Source: Snodgrassella alvi
Lineage (GTDB): Bacteria; Pseudomonadota; Gammaproteobacteria; Burkholderiales; Neisseriaceae
Reading direction: 5' to 3'
NCBI RefSeq assembly: GCF_002777855.1
Contig: NZ_MEIK01000015.1
Location: 62,001-126,000 of the forward strand
Length of the DNA stretch: 64,000 nt
Shown here piece by piece: positions 36,707 to 46,676 of this stretch. The notes beneath the pieces are model-generated. The model had not been told where the DNA came from, searched no databases, and saw only the letters and a program-made list of their open reading frames with translations. Position 1 is the stretch's first letter. Each line of letters opens with the position of its first letter. Position numbers and translations under genes: made by a program.

Positions 36707-37159
36707 TTAGCTGAGTAACGATTTTTTAATTTTATTAATCCGAATACCATCACGAATATTTAAAATGATTAATATGCAGTTTATTAATCCGGCACATAGT
36801 TCTAAGGTTTGTACTGAATAAAAAGTACTATCTAACATCTGAAATGAGAGATACTCTAGATATATTGCACAAGGAATAAGGATAAAAATGCCATTCAACG
36901 CTATAAATGGCATTCTCTTTCTCTTCTTTAAAACATGAACATTTTTTGATTGACCAGACATTTTTAAACCAATAGCCCCTGTGATAATTAAACATGGAAT
37001 CAGAACAAACAGACCGCGCCAAACAATCAAAGATTTTACTTTTTGAATTAGAACAATATTTCCACTTATTTCTGCATAAATGGTACTGCCCATAAATAAT
37101 AAAATTAATATTAAAGATATTAATCCTGTAACCTTATGCAAATTTCTCAATATTTTCAT
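36707..37159 (-). CDS. Hypothetical four-helix membrane protein
   Basis: A 150-residue, AT-rich gene. Helices appear at about residues 12-28, 46-66, 85-105 and 118-138, with basic loops (SKNVHVLKKRKRM, NKIKKSLLS). It begins KILRNLHKVTGLISLILILLF, as in heme- or PepSY-type small membrane proteins, but no further motif supports that. GGGGG lies six bases before the ATG. It is separated from other genes by long AT-rich gaps. Function unknown. Confidence 0.6.
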   Translation of the reverse strand: MKILRNLHKVTGLISLILILLFMGSTIYAEISGNIVLIQKVKSLIVWRGLFVLIPCLIITGAIGLKMSGQSKNVHVLKKRKRMPFIALNGIFILIPCAIYLEYLSFQMLDSTFYSVQTLELCAGLINCILIILNIRDGIRINKIKKSLLS

Positions 37160-37560
37160 TAATTACCCCCAATAAAACAAAATATTATATTAATTAATGT
37201 GAAATCCATTAATAATGAGCTTATTTATTATAAATAATAATTAATGTATATATGTTGATTTTAAGCAAAAATTTAAAGTTGATTCTTTTATTTATTAGAA
37301 TATGTAAACAAATATGTTGGTAAGGTAATTGAAAAATGATTGTTTAATTAATCATTTTGCTAGCGAAATGCCTTTACCAAAGCTGCGTGAAACATTATTA
37401 CCATAGTAGTACAGCCTACAGGCTTTGCTAATCCCAATATTTTGCCAAAAGCTTAAGGCAAATTGTGCTGGCTGATTTGGTGAGTAACCAAAAAAGCAGT
37501 GTTGGTAAGTCAGACAAAGCAGTATGTTAGAGGGTATTTCTGGCCACAGTAAAACAGTTA

Positions 37561-37591
37561 TAGGAGCAGGTCTCAGCTACTCCTGCTCCTA
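37561..37591. repeat. Perfect 10-bp inverted repeat (hairpin)
   Basis: TAGGAGCAGG and CCTGCTCCTA pair perfectly around an 11-base loop. No T run follows on either strand, so it is not a typical terminator. It lies 330 bases upstream of leuA. Confidence 0.5.
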
Positions 37592-37838
37592 ATGTCACGC
37601 GTGTTGTCATCTGTAAAAAATAATTTGGCCACTTTAAAGTGTACGAATGTCATGCTGCTGGTGTAATTGCTGGTATTACATTGAAAGGAAATTTAGCCAT
37701 GTAAGGCTGAAGCCGATAGGAAAGCCGTTGTCTGATCTATTTAAGATTAGGGTAGTGCGGCGATTTATGGTGCTTTGTTATAGAAATGTACAAAATGTCT
37801 AAAAAATAATTTCAATAATATCTTTGAATAAAATAAAC

Positions 37839-37867
37839 TTGTTTTTTTGTCCAATTTTACGTATATT
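37839..37867 (+). promoter_or_regulatory. Candidate leuA promoter
   Basis: TTGTTT and TATATT are exactly 17 bases apart. The left arm of the 13-bp inverted repeat fills the spacer between them, as expected for a repressor site. Confidence 0.5.
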
Positions 37868-37916
37868 AGCGTAATAGAATAATTGTAGCATGATGAAAAA
37901 AGTAAATTGGACAAAA
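37845..37916. promoter_or_regulatory. 13-bp perfect inverted repeat flanking the leuA transcription start
   Basis: TTTTGTCCAATTT at 37845-37857 and AAATTGGACAAAA at 37904-37916 are exact inverted copies. The left arm lies between the -35 and -10 hexamers and the right arm meets the AAAGG ribosome binding site of the HTH-leuA frame. A smaller repeat TTACG / CGTAA (37857-37861, 37870-37874) lies between them. This layout fits an operator pair for a DNA-looping or occluding repressor, possibly the HTH domain encoded just downstream. Confidence 0.55.
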
Positions 37917-37924
37917 GGTCAGTT

Positions 37925-39715
37925 ATGCAATTGAATATAGACCGCTTAATTGCCTATTTTGGTGGCGTAAATGCTTTAGCTGAAGCCCTGAAACAGCATT
38001 ATCCTGATAGCGCAGCCTCTGCTGCAGCCATCTATAAATGGCGTAAGCGTGGTTCCTTACCATTGAATCAACTGCAAAAAATTATTCTGATGGCTGAGAA
38101 ACAAAACAAGCCGCTCGATATCAATGCTTTTATGCAACACAATAACACTACCTTGGAGAGACCAAGAATGACCAGTACCAATAATCGAGTCATTATATTT
38201 GATACCACTCTGCGTGATGGAGAACAGTCGCCGGGAGCGGCTATGACGAAGGAAGAAAAAATTCGCATTGCACGCCAATTGGAGAAGCTGGGTGTGGACG
38301 TAATTGAAGCCGGATTTGCGGCAGCCAGCCCAGGGGATTTTGATGCTATTCACACCATTGCTGAAATTATCCAGAATGCCACAGTGTGCTCATTATCCCG
38401 TGCAAATGAACGCGATGTACGTAAGGCTGGCGAAGCGATCGCACCAGCCAAGAAGAAACGAATTCATACTTTTATCGCCACCAGCCCCCTGCATATGGAG
38501 CATAAACTGCGGATGAAACCGCAGCAGGTGAAAGAAACCGCAGTCAAAGCCGTTAAAATCGCGCGCGAATATACGGACGATGTGGAATTCTCTTGCGAAG
38601 ATGCATTGCGTAGCGATATTAATTTTCTAGCAGAAATCTGTCAGGCAGTGATTGAAGCAGGTGCCACCACCATTAATATCCCAGATACCGTGGGCTATGC
38701 CATTCCATTTCAGACAGAAGCCTTTTTCCGTGAATTGATTCAGAAAACACCGGGTAGCGATAAAGTAATTTGGTCGGCACACTGCCATAATGATCTCGGA
38801 CTCGCTGTAGGTAATTCACTAGCAGCAGTGATTGGCGGTGCTAGGCAGGTAGAATGTACAATTAATGGATTGGGTGAGCGTGCCGGCAATGCCAGTCTTG
38901 AGGAAGTGGTAATGGCATTGAAAACCCGTCATGATGTTTTCGGGCTGGAAACCAATATCGACACCACGCAGATAGTACCAACCTCGAAAATGGTGTCTAC
39001 TGTAACCGGTTATCCGGTGCAGCCGAATAAAGCCATAGTAGGTGCCAATGCTTTTGCACATGAATCCGGTATCCATCAGGATGGCGTGCTGAAATGCCGT
39101 GAAACATATGAAATTATGTCTGCTGAATCAGTGGGTTGGAGTACAAACCGTCTGACACTAGGCAAACTCTCCGGCCGCAATGCTTTCCGTACCAAATTGC
39201 AAGAACTGGGGATTGAGCTGGATAGTGAAGAAGCTTTAAATGCGGCTTTTGCCCGCTTTAAAGAGCTGGCTGATAAAAAACGCGAAATTTTTGATGAGGA
39301 CTTGCATGCACTGGTATCAGATGAGTTAGTTAGCCGCGCGCCTGATCGTTACAAATACGTTTCACTGAGTATTCATAGTGAAACCGGTGAAGAGCCGGTA
39401 GCTGAAATTGTCTTTAATGTGGACGGAAACGAAAAACGCGCCAGCAGCCATGGTTCTGGTCCGGTTGATGCTGTCTTCAAAGCTATTGAATCAGAAGCGG
39501 GTAGTACCGCTGATTTGCAGCTGTATTCTGTGAACGCCATTACAGCGGGTACTGAAAGTCAGGGTGAAGTGACAGTGCGGCTGTCGCGTGAAGGGCATCT
39601 GGTTAGCGGGCAGGGTGCTGATACCGATATTATTGTTGCCAGTGCCAAAGCTTATCTGTCTGCCCTTAATAAACTGGAAAGCCAGCCCAGAGTAAAAGCT
39701 CAGGGGATGATTTAA
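37925..39715 (+). CDS. leuA: 2-isopropylmalate synthase with an N-terminal helix-turn-helix extension
   Basis: One uninterrupted frame of 596 residues. Residues 82-596 are a full LeuA that joins acetyl-CoA to 3-methyl-2-oxobutanoate in leucine synthesis: [19 protein letters not shown], metal ligands in [24 protein letters not shown], and a C-terminal regulatory domain with [15 protein letters not shown]. Residues 1-81 are extra: a Cro/YdaS-like HTH ([36 protein letters not shown]). ATG 37925 has AAAGG upstream. A second start, ATG 38168, has GGAGAG seven bases before it and opens exactly where normal LeuA begins ([13 protein letters not shown]). So both an HTH-LeuA fusion and ordinary LeuA (515 residues) may be made. 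A terminator follows. Confidence 0.9.
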   Translation: MQLNIDRLIAYFGGVNALAEALKQHYPDSAASAAAIYKWRKRGSLPLNQLQKIILMAEKQNKPLDINAFMQHNNTTLERPRMTSTNNRVIIFDTTLRDGEQSPGAAMTKEEKIRIARQLEKLGVDVIEAGFAAASPGDFDAIHTIAEIIQNATVCSLSRANERDVRKAGEAIAPAKKKRIHTFIATSPLHMEHKLRMKPQQVKETAVKAVKIAREYTDDVEFSCEDALRSDINFLAEICQAVIEAGATTINIPDTVGYAIPFQTEAFFRELIQKTPGSDKVIWSAHCHNDLGLAVGNSLAAVIGGARQVECTINGLGERAGNASLEEVVMALKTRHDVFGLETNIDTTQIVPTSKMVSTVTGYPVQPNKAIVGANAFAHESGIHQDGVLKCRETYEIMSAESVGWSTNRLTLGKLSGRNAFRTKLQELGIELDSEEALNAAFARFKELADKKREIFDEDLHALVSDELVSRAPDRYKYVSLSIHSETGEEPVAEIVFNVDGNEKRASSHGSGPVDAVFKAIESEAGSTADLQLYSVNAITAGTESQGEVTVRLSREGHLVSGQGADTDIIVASAKAYLSALNKLESQPRVKAQGMI

Positions 39716-39776
39716 CTTGTATTGTTTTTTTATATTGGGCTGTTTATATTAAATAAATCCAGCTTTCTGCAGTGAT

Positions 39777-39812
39777 AAACCCGTATAAACATATGTTTAT
39801 ACGGGTTTATTG
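39777..39812 (+). terminator. Rho-independent terminator of leuA
   Basis: Perfect 14-bp stem AAACCCGTATAAAC / GTTTATACGGGTTT with a 4-base loop, then ATTGTTT. It may act in both directions. Confidence 0.85.
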
Positions 39813-39943
39813 TTTGCGCCAAAAAAATCTGCGGCCTCTATACAAAAACACTACTTTAAGTTTATTATCAATTGTAAATAAAACTATCTTAGTTTATAGC
39901 GTAATGTAAATAACATTCAGATATTTACACAGGAAAACAAACC

Positions 39944-40246
39944 ATGCATTTAACCAGTCGTGAACAGGAAAAACTAATGCTGTTTCTGGCCGGCGAACTG
40001 GCTGCCAAACGCCGTGCTCGCGGTGTACTGCTGAATTATCCCGAAGCCATAGCCTATATCAGCAGCCAGCTACAGGAGGCAGCACGTGACGGCATGAGCG
40101 TAGCAGAATTAATGCAATATGGTGCGACATTATTAACCAGCGCTGACGTGATGGAAGGTGTGGCTGAAATGGTGAATGAAGTACAGATTGAAGCAACTTT
40201 TCCGGATGGTACCAAACTGGTGACCGTGCACCAGCCCATTCGCTGA
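39944..40246 (+). CDS. ureA: Urease gamma subunit
   Basis: UreA, 100 residues, the small structural subunit of urease. It begins [20 protein letters not shown], then [18 protein letters not shown] and the C-terminal [20 protein letters not shown], all typical. AGGAAAAC precedes the ATG. It heads the urease cluster, after an AT-rich gap that should hold the promoter. As separate gamma and beta subunits are encoded, the enzyme is the usual three-chain bacterial type. Confidence 0.97.
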   Translation: MHLTSREQEKLMLFLAGELAAKRRARGVLLNYPEAIAYISSQLQEAARDGMSVAELMQYGATLLTSADVMEGVAEMVNEVQIEATFPDGTKLVTVHQPIR

Positions 40247-40336
40247 TACAGAATTCAGACATTGCAGGTTACGCCTTGCTAAATAGCAACTACATGCAAA
40301 CAAAATATTCGTACAACGTCTGATCAGGAGAAATGT

Positions 40337-40651
40337 ATGATTCCCGGAGAATATGTGCTGGCTGCAGACGATATTATCGCCAATCAGAATCGCCGTACCC
40401 TTACCATTACCGTAGTGAACCGTGGCGACCGCCCCATACAAGTGGGCTCACATTATCATTTTTATGAAACCAATGCGGCACTGGAATTTGAACGTGAACC
40501 AACGCGCGGCATGCGCCTGAATGTGCCTTCTGGTAATGCTGTACGTTTCGAGCCTGGTGAAGTGAAAACCATAGAATTAACCGAATATGGTGGTTTGAAA
40601 AAAGTATTTGGATTTCATAATGCCATTAATGGAACTCTAAACAATCAATAA
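40337..40651 (+). CDS. ureB: Urease beta subunit
   Basis: UreB, 104 residues, urease structural subunit. Conserved elements are [56 protein letters not shown] and [14 protein letters not shown]. It lies 90 bases after ureA with AGGAGAAA before the ATG. The gap to ureC is 82 bases. Confidence 0.97.
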   Translation: MIPGEYVLAADDIIANQNRRTLTITVVNRGDRPIQVGSHYHFYETNAALEFEREPTRGMRLNVPSGNAVRFEPGEVKTIELTEYGGLKKVFGFHNAINGTLNNQ

Positions 40652-40733
40652 TTATTGGTATCCAGATACCAGACAGAACCAAACTAAGTCACCACTAAAC
40701 ATTCCTACCAGTGAATTGAATCGAGAATCTGCC

Positions 40734-42455
40734 ATGAGCCTGAAAATTTCCCGTCAGCAATATGTTGCCACCTACGGACCTACCGTAGGCGATAAAGTGC
40801 GTTTAGGTGATACTGAATTGTTTGCCGAAGTAGAACGCGATTTACTTACTTATGGAGAAGAGGGCAAATTTGGCGGTGGTAAATCCATTCGGGATGGTAT
40901 GGCGCAGTCCGCTACTGCCACACGCAGCAACCAGAATGTGTTGGATATGGTGATTACCAATGTACTGATAATGGATTACTGGGGCATCGTCAAAGCTGAT
41001 ATCGGTATTCGTGATGGTAAAATCGTGGGCGTTGGGCAGGCAGGTAATCCCGATACTATGGATGGTGTGACACCAAACATGATTATCGGTGCGGCCACCG
41101 AAGTCCATAATGGTGCCAATCTGATCGCCACAGCCGGGGGAATAGATACCCATATCCACTTTATTTCACCGCAGCAGATTACTCATGCCATTGAATCCGG
41201 CATCACCACCATGATTGGTGGAGGGACAGGGCCAGCTGACGGGACCAATGCCACTACAGTTACACCAGGGGCGTGGCATATACAAAAAATGTTACAGGCG
41301 GCAGAACAGGCACCAGTCAATCTGGGCTTTTTTGGTAAAGGCAATTGCGCCAGCCTCGAGCCTTTACGTGAACAGATAGCCGCCGGTGCGTTGGGGTTGA
41401 AAATTCACGAAGATTGGGGTGCCACTGCGGCTGTTATCGATGCTTCCTTAAAAATTGCGGATGAAATGGATGTGCAGGTTGCTATCCACACCGATACTCT
41501 GAATGAAGGGGGATTTCTGGAAGATACCATGCGCGCTATTGATGGCAGAGTAATCCATACCTTTCACACAGAGGGCGCAGGCGGCGGCCATGCTCCGGAT
41601 ATCATCAAAGCTGCTATGTATCCGAATGTTTTACCAGCGTCTACCAATCCCACACGCCCGTTTACCGTGAATACCATCGACGAGCATCTGGATATGCTGA
41701 TGGTGTGTCACCATCTGGACAAAAGTGTGGCTGAAGATGTGGCCTTTGCCGATTCACGCATTAGACCGGAAACCATTGCTGCCGAAGATATTCTGCATAA
41801 TATGGGTGTATTCTCGATTATGAGTTCGGATTCACAGGCGATGGGCAGAGTAGCTGAGGTTATCCTGCGCACATGGCAGACTGCCGACAAAATGAAACAG
41901 CAGCGTGGCTCGTTGTCAGAAGAAACCGGTAACAATGATAATTTCCGTATCAAGCGCTATTTAGCCAAATACACCATTAATCCTGCCATTGCTCAAGGCA
42001 TCAACGATTATGTCGGTTCAATCGAAGCTGGCAAAATTGCCGATTTGGTTTTATGGAAACCAGCTTTTTTCGGCGTCAAACCTGAAATTATTATCAAAGG
42101 TGGCACCATCAGCTATGCCCGTATGGGTGACCCGAATGCCTCTATCCCGACTCCTCAGCCGGTAATCTATCGTCCTATGTTTGGTGCACTGGGGCGGGCT
42201 GTGCAAGATACTGCCGTATTATTTGTTTCACAGGCTGGAGTAGATAACGATATCCGTAGCCGGTATGGATTACATAAACAAACTCTTCCTGTGCGCAATT
42301 GCCGTAATATTGGTAAAAAAGACCTAATTCATAATCATGCCATGCCGGAAATTACCGTGAATCCGGAAACATATGAAGTACGCGTGAATGGTGAGCATAT
42401 TACCTGTGAGCCAGCTAAAAAAGTAGCTTTGGCGCAGCGGTATTTTCTGTTTTGA
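40734..42455 (+). CDS. ureC: Urease alpha (catalytic) subunit
   Basis: UreC, 573 residues, holds the two-nickel site that hydrolyses urea to ammonia and carbamate. The nickel ligands appear as [12 protein letters not shown] (His140, His142), the carbamylated lysine in GLKIHEDWG (Lys223), then AIHTDTLNE and [13 protein letters not shown]. The flap with its cysteine is [20 protein letters not shown] in parts. ATG 40734 matches the family start [17 protein letters not shown] and has GAGAA upstream; TTG 40716 would add six residues. Confidence 0.97.
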   Translation: MSLKISRQQYVATYGPTVGDKVRLGDTELFAEVERDLLTYGEEGKFGGGKSIRDGMAQSATATRSNQNVLDMVITNVLIMDYWGIVKADIGIRDGKIVGVGQAGNPDTMDGVTPNMIIGAATEVHNGANLIATAGGIDTHIHFISPQQITHAIESGITTMIGGGTGPADGTNATTVTPGAWHIQKMLQAAEQAPVNLGFFGKGNCASLEPLREQIAAGALGLKIHEDWGATAAVIDASLKIADEMDVQVAIHTDTLNEGGFLEDTMRAIDGRVIHTFHTEGAGGGHAPDIIKAAMYPNVLPASTNPTRPFTVNTIDEHLDMLMVCHHLDKSVAEDVAFADSRIRPETIAAEDILHNMGVFSIMSSDSQAMGRVAEVILRTWQTADKMKQQRGSLSEETGNNDNFRIKRYLAKYTINPAIAQGINDYVGSIEAGKIADLVLWKPAFFGVKPEIIIKGGTISYARMGDPNASIPTPQPVIYRPMFGALGRAVQDTAVLFVSQAGVDNDIRSRYGLHKQTLPVRNCRNIGKKDLIHNHAMPEITVNPETYEVRVNGEHITCEPAKKVALAQRYFLF

Positions 42456-42755
42456 GGATGATTAAGAATGGAATGAAATCAATTTTTTTATTTTTAATGG
42501 TGTTAAAATTTAGGACAAAAAATTCATACCATTTGTCTCAATGCATAAAATTTGTTTATTCAGATAGTAAAAGTAACTTTATGTTTTTGAAATAAATTTT
42601 ATTTGTGTTGAAAATGTTGGATTAAATTTAATATGACGAAAAAAAATCTTTGTGATTCGAGTCAAATGTTTTTATATTAATCTGTTTGAAATTAAATATT
42701 TTTCATAATTTTTATTATATTCTCTTATTGTTACTTAAAATCATCAAAAATCAAA
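42456..42755. other. AT-rich gap inside the urease cluster
   Basis: Three hundred bases without a gene separate ureC from ureE. The sequence is very AT-rich, with no clear terminator or ribosome binding site for ureE. It may contain a second promoter for the accessory genes. Confidence 0.45.
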
Positions 42756-43277
42756 ATGAATCTCATCATCCAAACCATTATCGGCAATCTGCAAACGCTT
42801 AAACAACAGCAGCAGATAACAACCCAGAAAGTCGATACCGTCTGCCTGCAATGGTTTGAAGCAGACCGCCGCATTATCCGCACCACCACCAATGACGGGC
42901 GAGAAATTGCTTTTCGCCTGCTGAAAGAAGGACAACGTCTGCATCATGATGATGTGGTGTATCTGGATAAGCAGCTGGCTATCGTAGTGCAGATTGAGCC
43001 TAGTGAAGTGATGGTGCTGTCGCCACAGACCCTAGCGGAAATGGCACGTGCCTGCTATGAAATCGGGAACAAACATACACCATTGTTTTTAGACGGAAAT
43101 GAATTACTGTTACCATTTGATAAACCATTGTTTGAATGGTTGCAAGCAGCTGGTTTTGCGCCTACGCGCCAGCAACGGCGGTTGAGTGAACAATTGCGTG
43201 CCAATTCTGCACCAGGTGTGGGCGGTAGTCACACGCATAGCCACAGCCATGAATTTGCAGAACACCACCATCATTAA
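42756..43277 (+). CDS. ureE: Urease accessory protein UreE (nickel metallochaperone)
   Basis: UreE, 173 residues, a nickel carrier for urease activation. An N-terminal peptide-binding-like domain (residues about 1-75, with REIAFRLLKEGQRLHHDDV) precedes the metal-binding domain (YEIGNKHTPLFLDGNELLLPFD). The tail is rich in histidine: SHTHSHSHEFAEHHHH, at about 158-173, a nickel reservoir. No clear ribosome binding site is visible. Its stop overlaps the ureF start (TAATG). Confidence 0.93.
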   Translation: MNLIIQTIIGNLQTLKQQQQITTQKVDTVCLQWFEADRRIIRTTTNDGREIAFRLLKEGQRLHHDDVVYLDKQLAIVVQIEPSEVMVLSPQTLAEMARACYEIGNKHTPLFLDGNELLLPFDKPLFEWLQAAGFAPTRQQRRLSEQLRANSAPGVGGSHTHSHSHEFAEHHHH

Positions 43278-44008
43278 TGTTTGCATCTATGAGCAACTTT
43301 GGAAGCCAGCTTGATATTCACGCTTTAACCCGTGCAGGTTTATTGCTGCAACTGGCTGATCCTACGCTGCCAATTGGAGGCTTTAACCACTCCGGCGGGC
43401 TGGAAACCTTTGTTCAGCAAGGCGCAGTACATAATGCGGCTACCCTGAAAGAATTTGTTTGTACCCAATTGCAGCAAAACTGGATACACAATGATGGTGC
43501 CTATGTATCATTGGCCTACCATTCCAGCAAAGACAATAATCTGCCAGCACTGATGCAGCTAGATAAACAGATTGGTGCTGCCAAAGTAGCTCGTGAACTG
43601 CGTGAGAGCAGCTACAAACTCGGCATACGCCTGCTTAAAATTTTTGCACCGCATTACCAGACAGCCATAGTGACATCCTTTCAAGAAGCACTGTTGTCAC
43701 AGCAGGTACGGGGATTTTATCCACTGGTATTTGGTCTGCTGGCGGCTGCAATGCATTTAGATAAAGCGGCTACACTACAGGCATTTTATTACAACGCTGT
43801 AGTGGGCCTGATTACTAATGGGGTGAAATTGATTCCACTTAGCCAGATGGCGGGGCAGGAAATGTTAATTGAATTGCATGAAAAGATTGCTGAAACCGTT
43901 GCTGCTAGCATGCAGCCTTCTATAAAGCAATTAGGTGCGACAACACTGGCCACAGATATCAGAGCCATGCAGCATGAACGATTATATACTCGTTTATATA
44001 TGAGTTAG
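43277..44008 (+). CDS. ureF: Urease accessory protein UreF
   Basis: UreF, 243 residues, all-helical partner that with UreD and UreG loads nickel into the urease apoprotein. Family elements: LLQLADPTLPIGGFNHSGGLETFV, REVRESSYKLG-type helix seen as ARELRESSYKLGIRLLK, and the C-terminal AMQHERLYTRLYMS. The first ATG overlaps the ureE stop; ATG 43289 is a possible later start. Followed by ureJ. Confidence 0.94.
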   Translation: MFASMSNFGSQLDIHALTRAGLLLQLADPTLPIGGFNHSGGLETFVQQGAVHNAATLKEFVCTQLQQNWIHNDGAYVSLAYHSSKDNNLPALMQLDKQIGAAKVARELRESSYKLGIRLLKIFAPHYQTAIVTSFQEALLSQQVRGFYPLVFGLLAAAMHLDKAATLQAFYYNAVVGLITNGVKLIPLSQMAGQEMLIELHEKIAETVAASMQPSIKQLGATTLATDIRAMQHERLYTRLYMS

Positions 44009-44031
44009 ATTCATCTTTAATGGAGAAAATC

Positions 44032-44589
44032 ATGAAAAAAATATTTACCTTGTTATTATTAAGTCCGGTACTGGCCTTTGCTCACCCTGGACATATAACT
44101 GAAGGCTGGCAGGCGGGTGCATTGCACCCGCTCAGTGGCTGGGACCATTTGCTGGCAATGCTGGCCGTGGGTTTGTGGGCTGCTACTTTCCGCGGAAAAG
44201 CACGCTGGCTAATACCATCAACATTCGTTGGTGTGATGATAGTTGGTTTTATACTTGGTGCACACGGTATGCAGATACCGATGCTGGAGCAGGGAATAGC
44301 CGCTTCGGTACTTGTACTGGGCCTTGCTGCAGCGTGGCTTAAAAAAGTACCGGCTTCAGCAGCCATGGTTTTGGTCGGATTGTTTGCTCTGTTTCACGGC
44401 GTAGCACATGGTGCTGAAATGGGTGCTCATGGCGCATTCAGCTATGCATGTGGCTTTGTTATTGTTACCGCTGCGTTGCACGCCGCCGGTTTTGGATTGG
44501 GTACCGCCTTGAGCAAACAGCAATGGTTATTACGCCTGACCGGCAGCTTGATTGGTCTGGTTGGCTTTGGGATGCTGTTCACAGCCTGA
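44032..44589 (+). CDS. ureJ: HupE/UreJ-family nickel permease
   Basis: A 185-residue membrane protein with a cleavable signal (MKKIFTLLLLSPVLAFA) followed at once by HPGH and HPLSGWDHLLAMLAVGLWA, the HupE/UreJ signature. About six membrane helices, with later histidines (FALFHGVAHGAEMGAHG) lining a likely Ni2+ path. The position between ureF and ureG supports nickel supply to urease. ATG 44032 has GGAGA seven bases upstream; ATG 44020 contains that signal itself and is less likely. Confidence 0.9.
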   Translation: MKKIFTLLLLSPVLAFAHPGHITEGWQAGALHPLSGWDHLLAMLAVGLWAATFRGKARWLIPSTFVGVMIVGFILGAHGMQIPMLEQGIAASVLVLGLAAAWLKKVPASAAMVLVGLFALFHGVAHGAEMGAHGAFSYACGFVIVTAALHAAGFGLGTALSKQQWLLRLTGSLIGLVGFGMLFTA

Positions 44590-44726
44590 TCGCTATTAAC
44601 TCTCCGTTCAGACAGAAAAGGCTGATTTGCCTTTCTGTCTGCCCACATGAGTTTAACAGTCTAAAAACATTGTTCACAAAATAAATACAAATAAGCGCTT
44701 ACCAAAGCGAAAGGTCTGCACATAAG

Positions 44727-45362
44727 ATGCGTCAATACATAAAAATCGGCGTTGCCGGTCCGGTGGGTTCGGGCAAAACCGCATTGATTGAAAAACTGAC
44801 TCGCCATATGGCACAGCAATACAGCATTGCAGTAATCACCAATGATATATATACACAGGAAGATGCCGAGTTTCTGACCAAAAATAGCTTGCTGCCACCT
44901 GAGCGTATTATGGGTGTAGAAACTGGCGGTTGTCCGCATACCGCCATCCGTGAAGATGCCAGCATGAATCTGGAAGCAGTAGACGAAATGGTGGCGCGGT
45001 TTCCAGATATTCAGATTGTCTTTATCGAAAGTGGTGGTGATAATCTTTCCGCCACCTTTAGCCCGGATTTGGCCGATGTTACTCTGTTTGTGATCGATGT
45101 AGCACAGGGCGAAAAAATTCCGCGCAAAGGGGGCCCCGGTATTACCCGTTCTGATTTACTGGTCATTAACAAAACCGATTTGGCTCCTTACGTAGGTGCC
45201 AGTCTCGAAGTTATGCAGCATGATGCTCAGCGCATGCGTAAAGAGCAGCCGTTTGTATTTACCAATCTGATGGCAGAAGAGGGGATAAATACAATAATAG
45301 ACTGGATTAAAAAATACGCCTTATTGGAAAATGTAGCAGAACCTGCAGGCTTGATACGCTAA
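44727..45362 (+). CDS. ureG: Urease accessory GTPase UreG
   Basis: UreG, 211 residues, a SIMIBI GTPase that powers nickel insertion. P-loop [22 protein letters not shown], the metal-binding Cys-Pro-His in [34 protein letters not shown] and the guanine motif [12 protein letters not shown] are all present. It lies 137 bases after ureJ, and its last codon overlaps the ureD start. Confidence 0.97.
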   Translation: MRQYIKIGVAGPVGSGKTALIEKLTRHMAQQYSIAVITNDIYTQEDAEFLTKNSLLPPERIMGVETGGCPHTAIREDASMNLEAVDEMVARFPDIQIVFIESGGDNLSATFSPDLADVTLFVIDVAQGEKIPRKGGPGITRSDLLVINKTDLAPYVGASLEVMQHDAQRMRKEQPFVFTNLMAEEGINTIIDWIKKYALLENVAEPAGLIR

Positions 45363-46189
45363 TGCACAGCCGATTAGCACTTGTCACTCAGCTTAACCAG
45401 CGCGGACAGACCATCTTAGGTAGCTGCTTTTATACCCCGCCACTGAAAATCCTGACTTTACCTCATATGGCTACACCGGTATGGCCTCAGGCACTCTCGG
45501 TGATGCAGATGAGTTCTTCGCCGGGTTTGCTAGCTGGTGATCATATAGATATTGAGATAGAGCTGGCGCAACAAACACAACTGTACTTGTTCACACAAGC
45601 CTTTACTCGCATCCAATCCATGCCTCAGGCAGCAGAAGCGCAGCAGCATACACGTATTTTTCTACATGAAAACAGCCGGCTTTGCTATCTACCGCATCCA
45701 TTGGTGCTGCATCGTGATGCGGCCTTAACTCAAAGTATGCAAATCAGTCTGGCGGATAACTGCCAGCTAATTTTGGGCGAAATCATCGCCTGCGGCCGCG
45801 TACTTAATCATGAACGCTGGGATTTTCGTTATTTGTCATCGCGAGTAACCATCGACTATCAGCAACAGCCATTACTAAGCGACAATATCTTCTGGCAACC
45901 CAATCGCCAACCTCTTAATGTATTGGGACAGATGGAGCAATACACCCATCAAGCCTGCCTCTATTATGTCAATACCGCCGCCAGTAAAACGGACATGCAG
46001 CAGCTAATTAACCAAATATACACCGCTTTATTGCCAGATTGGCCACTTGAGAACGATGATTATCTGTGGGGTATCACACAAGCTGCAGATTGCGTTTTAT
46101 GTGTGCGTGCTTTGGGAATAAATGCAGAATCACTGCAAAATTTTATATATCAGATAAACCAAAATATTTTGATTAATAAAAATGATTGA
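45362..46189 (+). CDS. ureD: Urease accessory protein UreD (UreH)
   Basis: UreD, 275 residues, scaffold of the urease activation complex that binds UreF and passes nickel on. Typical elements: QMSSSPGLLAGDHIDIEIELA, TQAFTRIQSMP, LCYLPHPLVLHRDAALTQSM and GEIIACGRVLNHERWDFRYLSSR (in parts). Its start overlaps the ureG stop by one base. In many betaproteobacteria ureD heads the cluster; here it is last, as in Helicobacter (ureH). A hairpin with T-rich sequence follows. Confidence 0.92.
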   Translation: MHSRLALVTQLNQRGQTILGSCFYTPPLKILTLPHMATPVWPQALSVMQMSSSPGLLAGDHIDIEIELAQQTQLYLFTQAFTRIQSMPQAAEAQQHTRIFLHENSRLCYLPHPLVLHRDAALTQSMQISLADNCQLILGEIIACGRVLNHERWDFRYLSSRVTIDYQQQPLLSDNIFWQPNRQPLNVLGQMEQYTHQACLYYVNTAASKTDMQQLINQIYTALLPDWPLENDDYLWGITQAADCVLCVRALGINAESLQNFIYQINQNILINKND

Positions 46190-46267
46190 AATAATGAAAT
46201 AAATAATTTAATTTTAAATTGCATTAAATTAAAATATTAAATTTGTATAAACTTTAAAATTTATTTT

Positions 46268-46301
46268 ATTTGAATAAAAAGCATCTCTTTTTTATTCAAA
46301 T
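46268..46301 (+). terminator. Terminator of the urease cluster
   Basis: Perfect 13-bp AT-rich stem ATTTGAATAAAAA / TTTTTATTCAAAT with an 8-base loop, 79 bases after ureD. Confidence 0.65.
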
Positions 46302-46676
46302 TGTATCTGTTACATAGCTAGATTGAATACATTTCCAAAATAGAAAACTTAGCGACAGATAGCAGATTTTTAAATTATGCTTAATCTTTAATCTTCAGCT
46401 AAAGATAATTATTCACCTAAATTCTACTTTAGTATTTTAATCTTTTCCAATCTCTACACAGCTTCGGATATAAGTGGGTAAAATAGCTTTCAATTAGAAT
46501 ATGTATGAATTTCAGATTTTTAGAATTGGCTAAAATGGAATTCATGCGATTCATTTCTCTTATTTTTAGCATGATTTTATTTACAAATAGTCATTTGCTT
46601 TTATTTTCAAAGGTAAAAGAAAATCGAATAATTTATAAAACCGGAGCAAAACCCAAGCGCTGTCAAAAGCAGATAC
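46302..46676. other. AT-rich intergenic region
   Basis: No supported gene. An open frame of 77 codons from 46505 has no ribosome binding site and runs into the tRNA, so I reject it. No further structure noticed. Confidence 0.5.

Larger units (their letters stand above)
37160..37924. other. Long leader/intergenic region of leuA
   Basis: No supported protein gene. It contains a perfect hairpin at 37561-37591, a 51-codon open stretch from ATG 37650 that starts with a cysteine/tryptophan-rich run (SCCWCNCWYY) and has no ribosome binding site, and the leuA promoter with its inverted repeat. I found no leucine-rich leader peptide. Confidence 0.5.

Noticed and set aside
37650-37805. 51-codon frame starting with SCCWCNCWYY upstream of leuA, considered as a leader peptide
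   Set aside because: No ribosome binding site, no leucine codon run and no paired attenuator hairpins after it.
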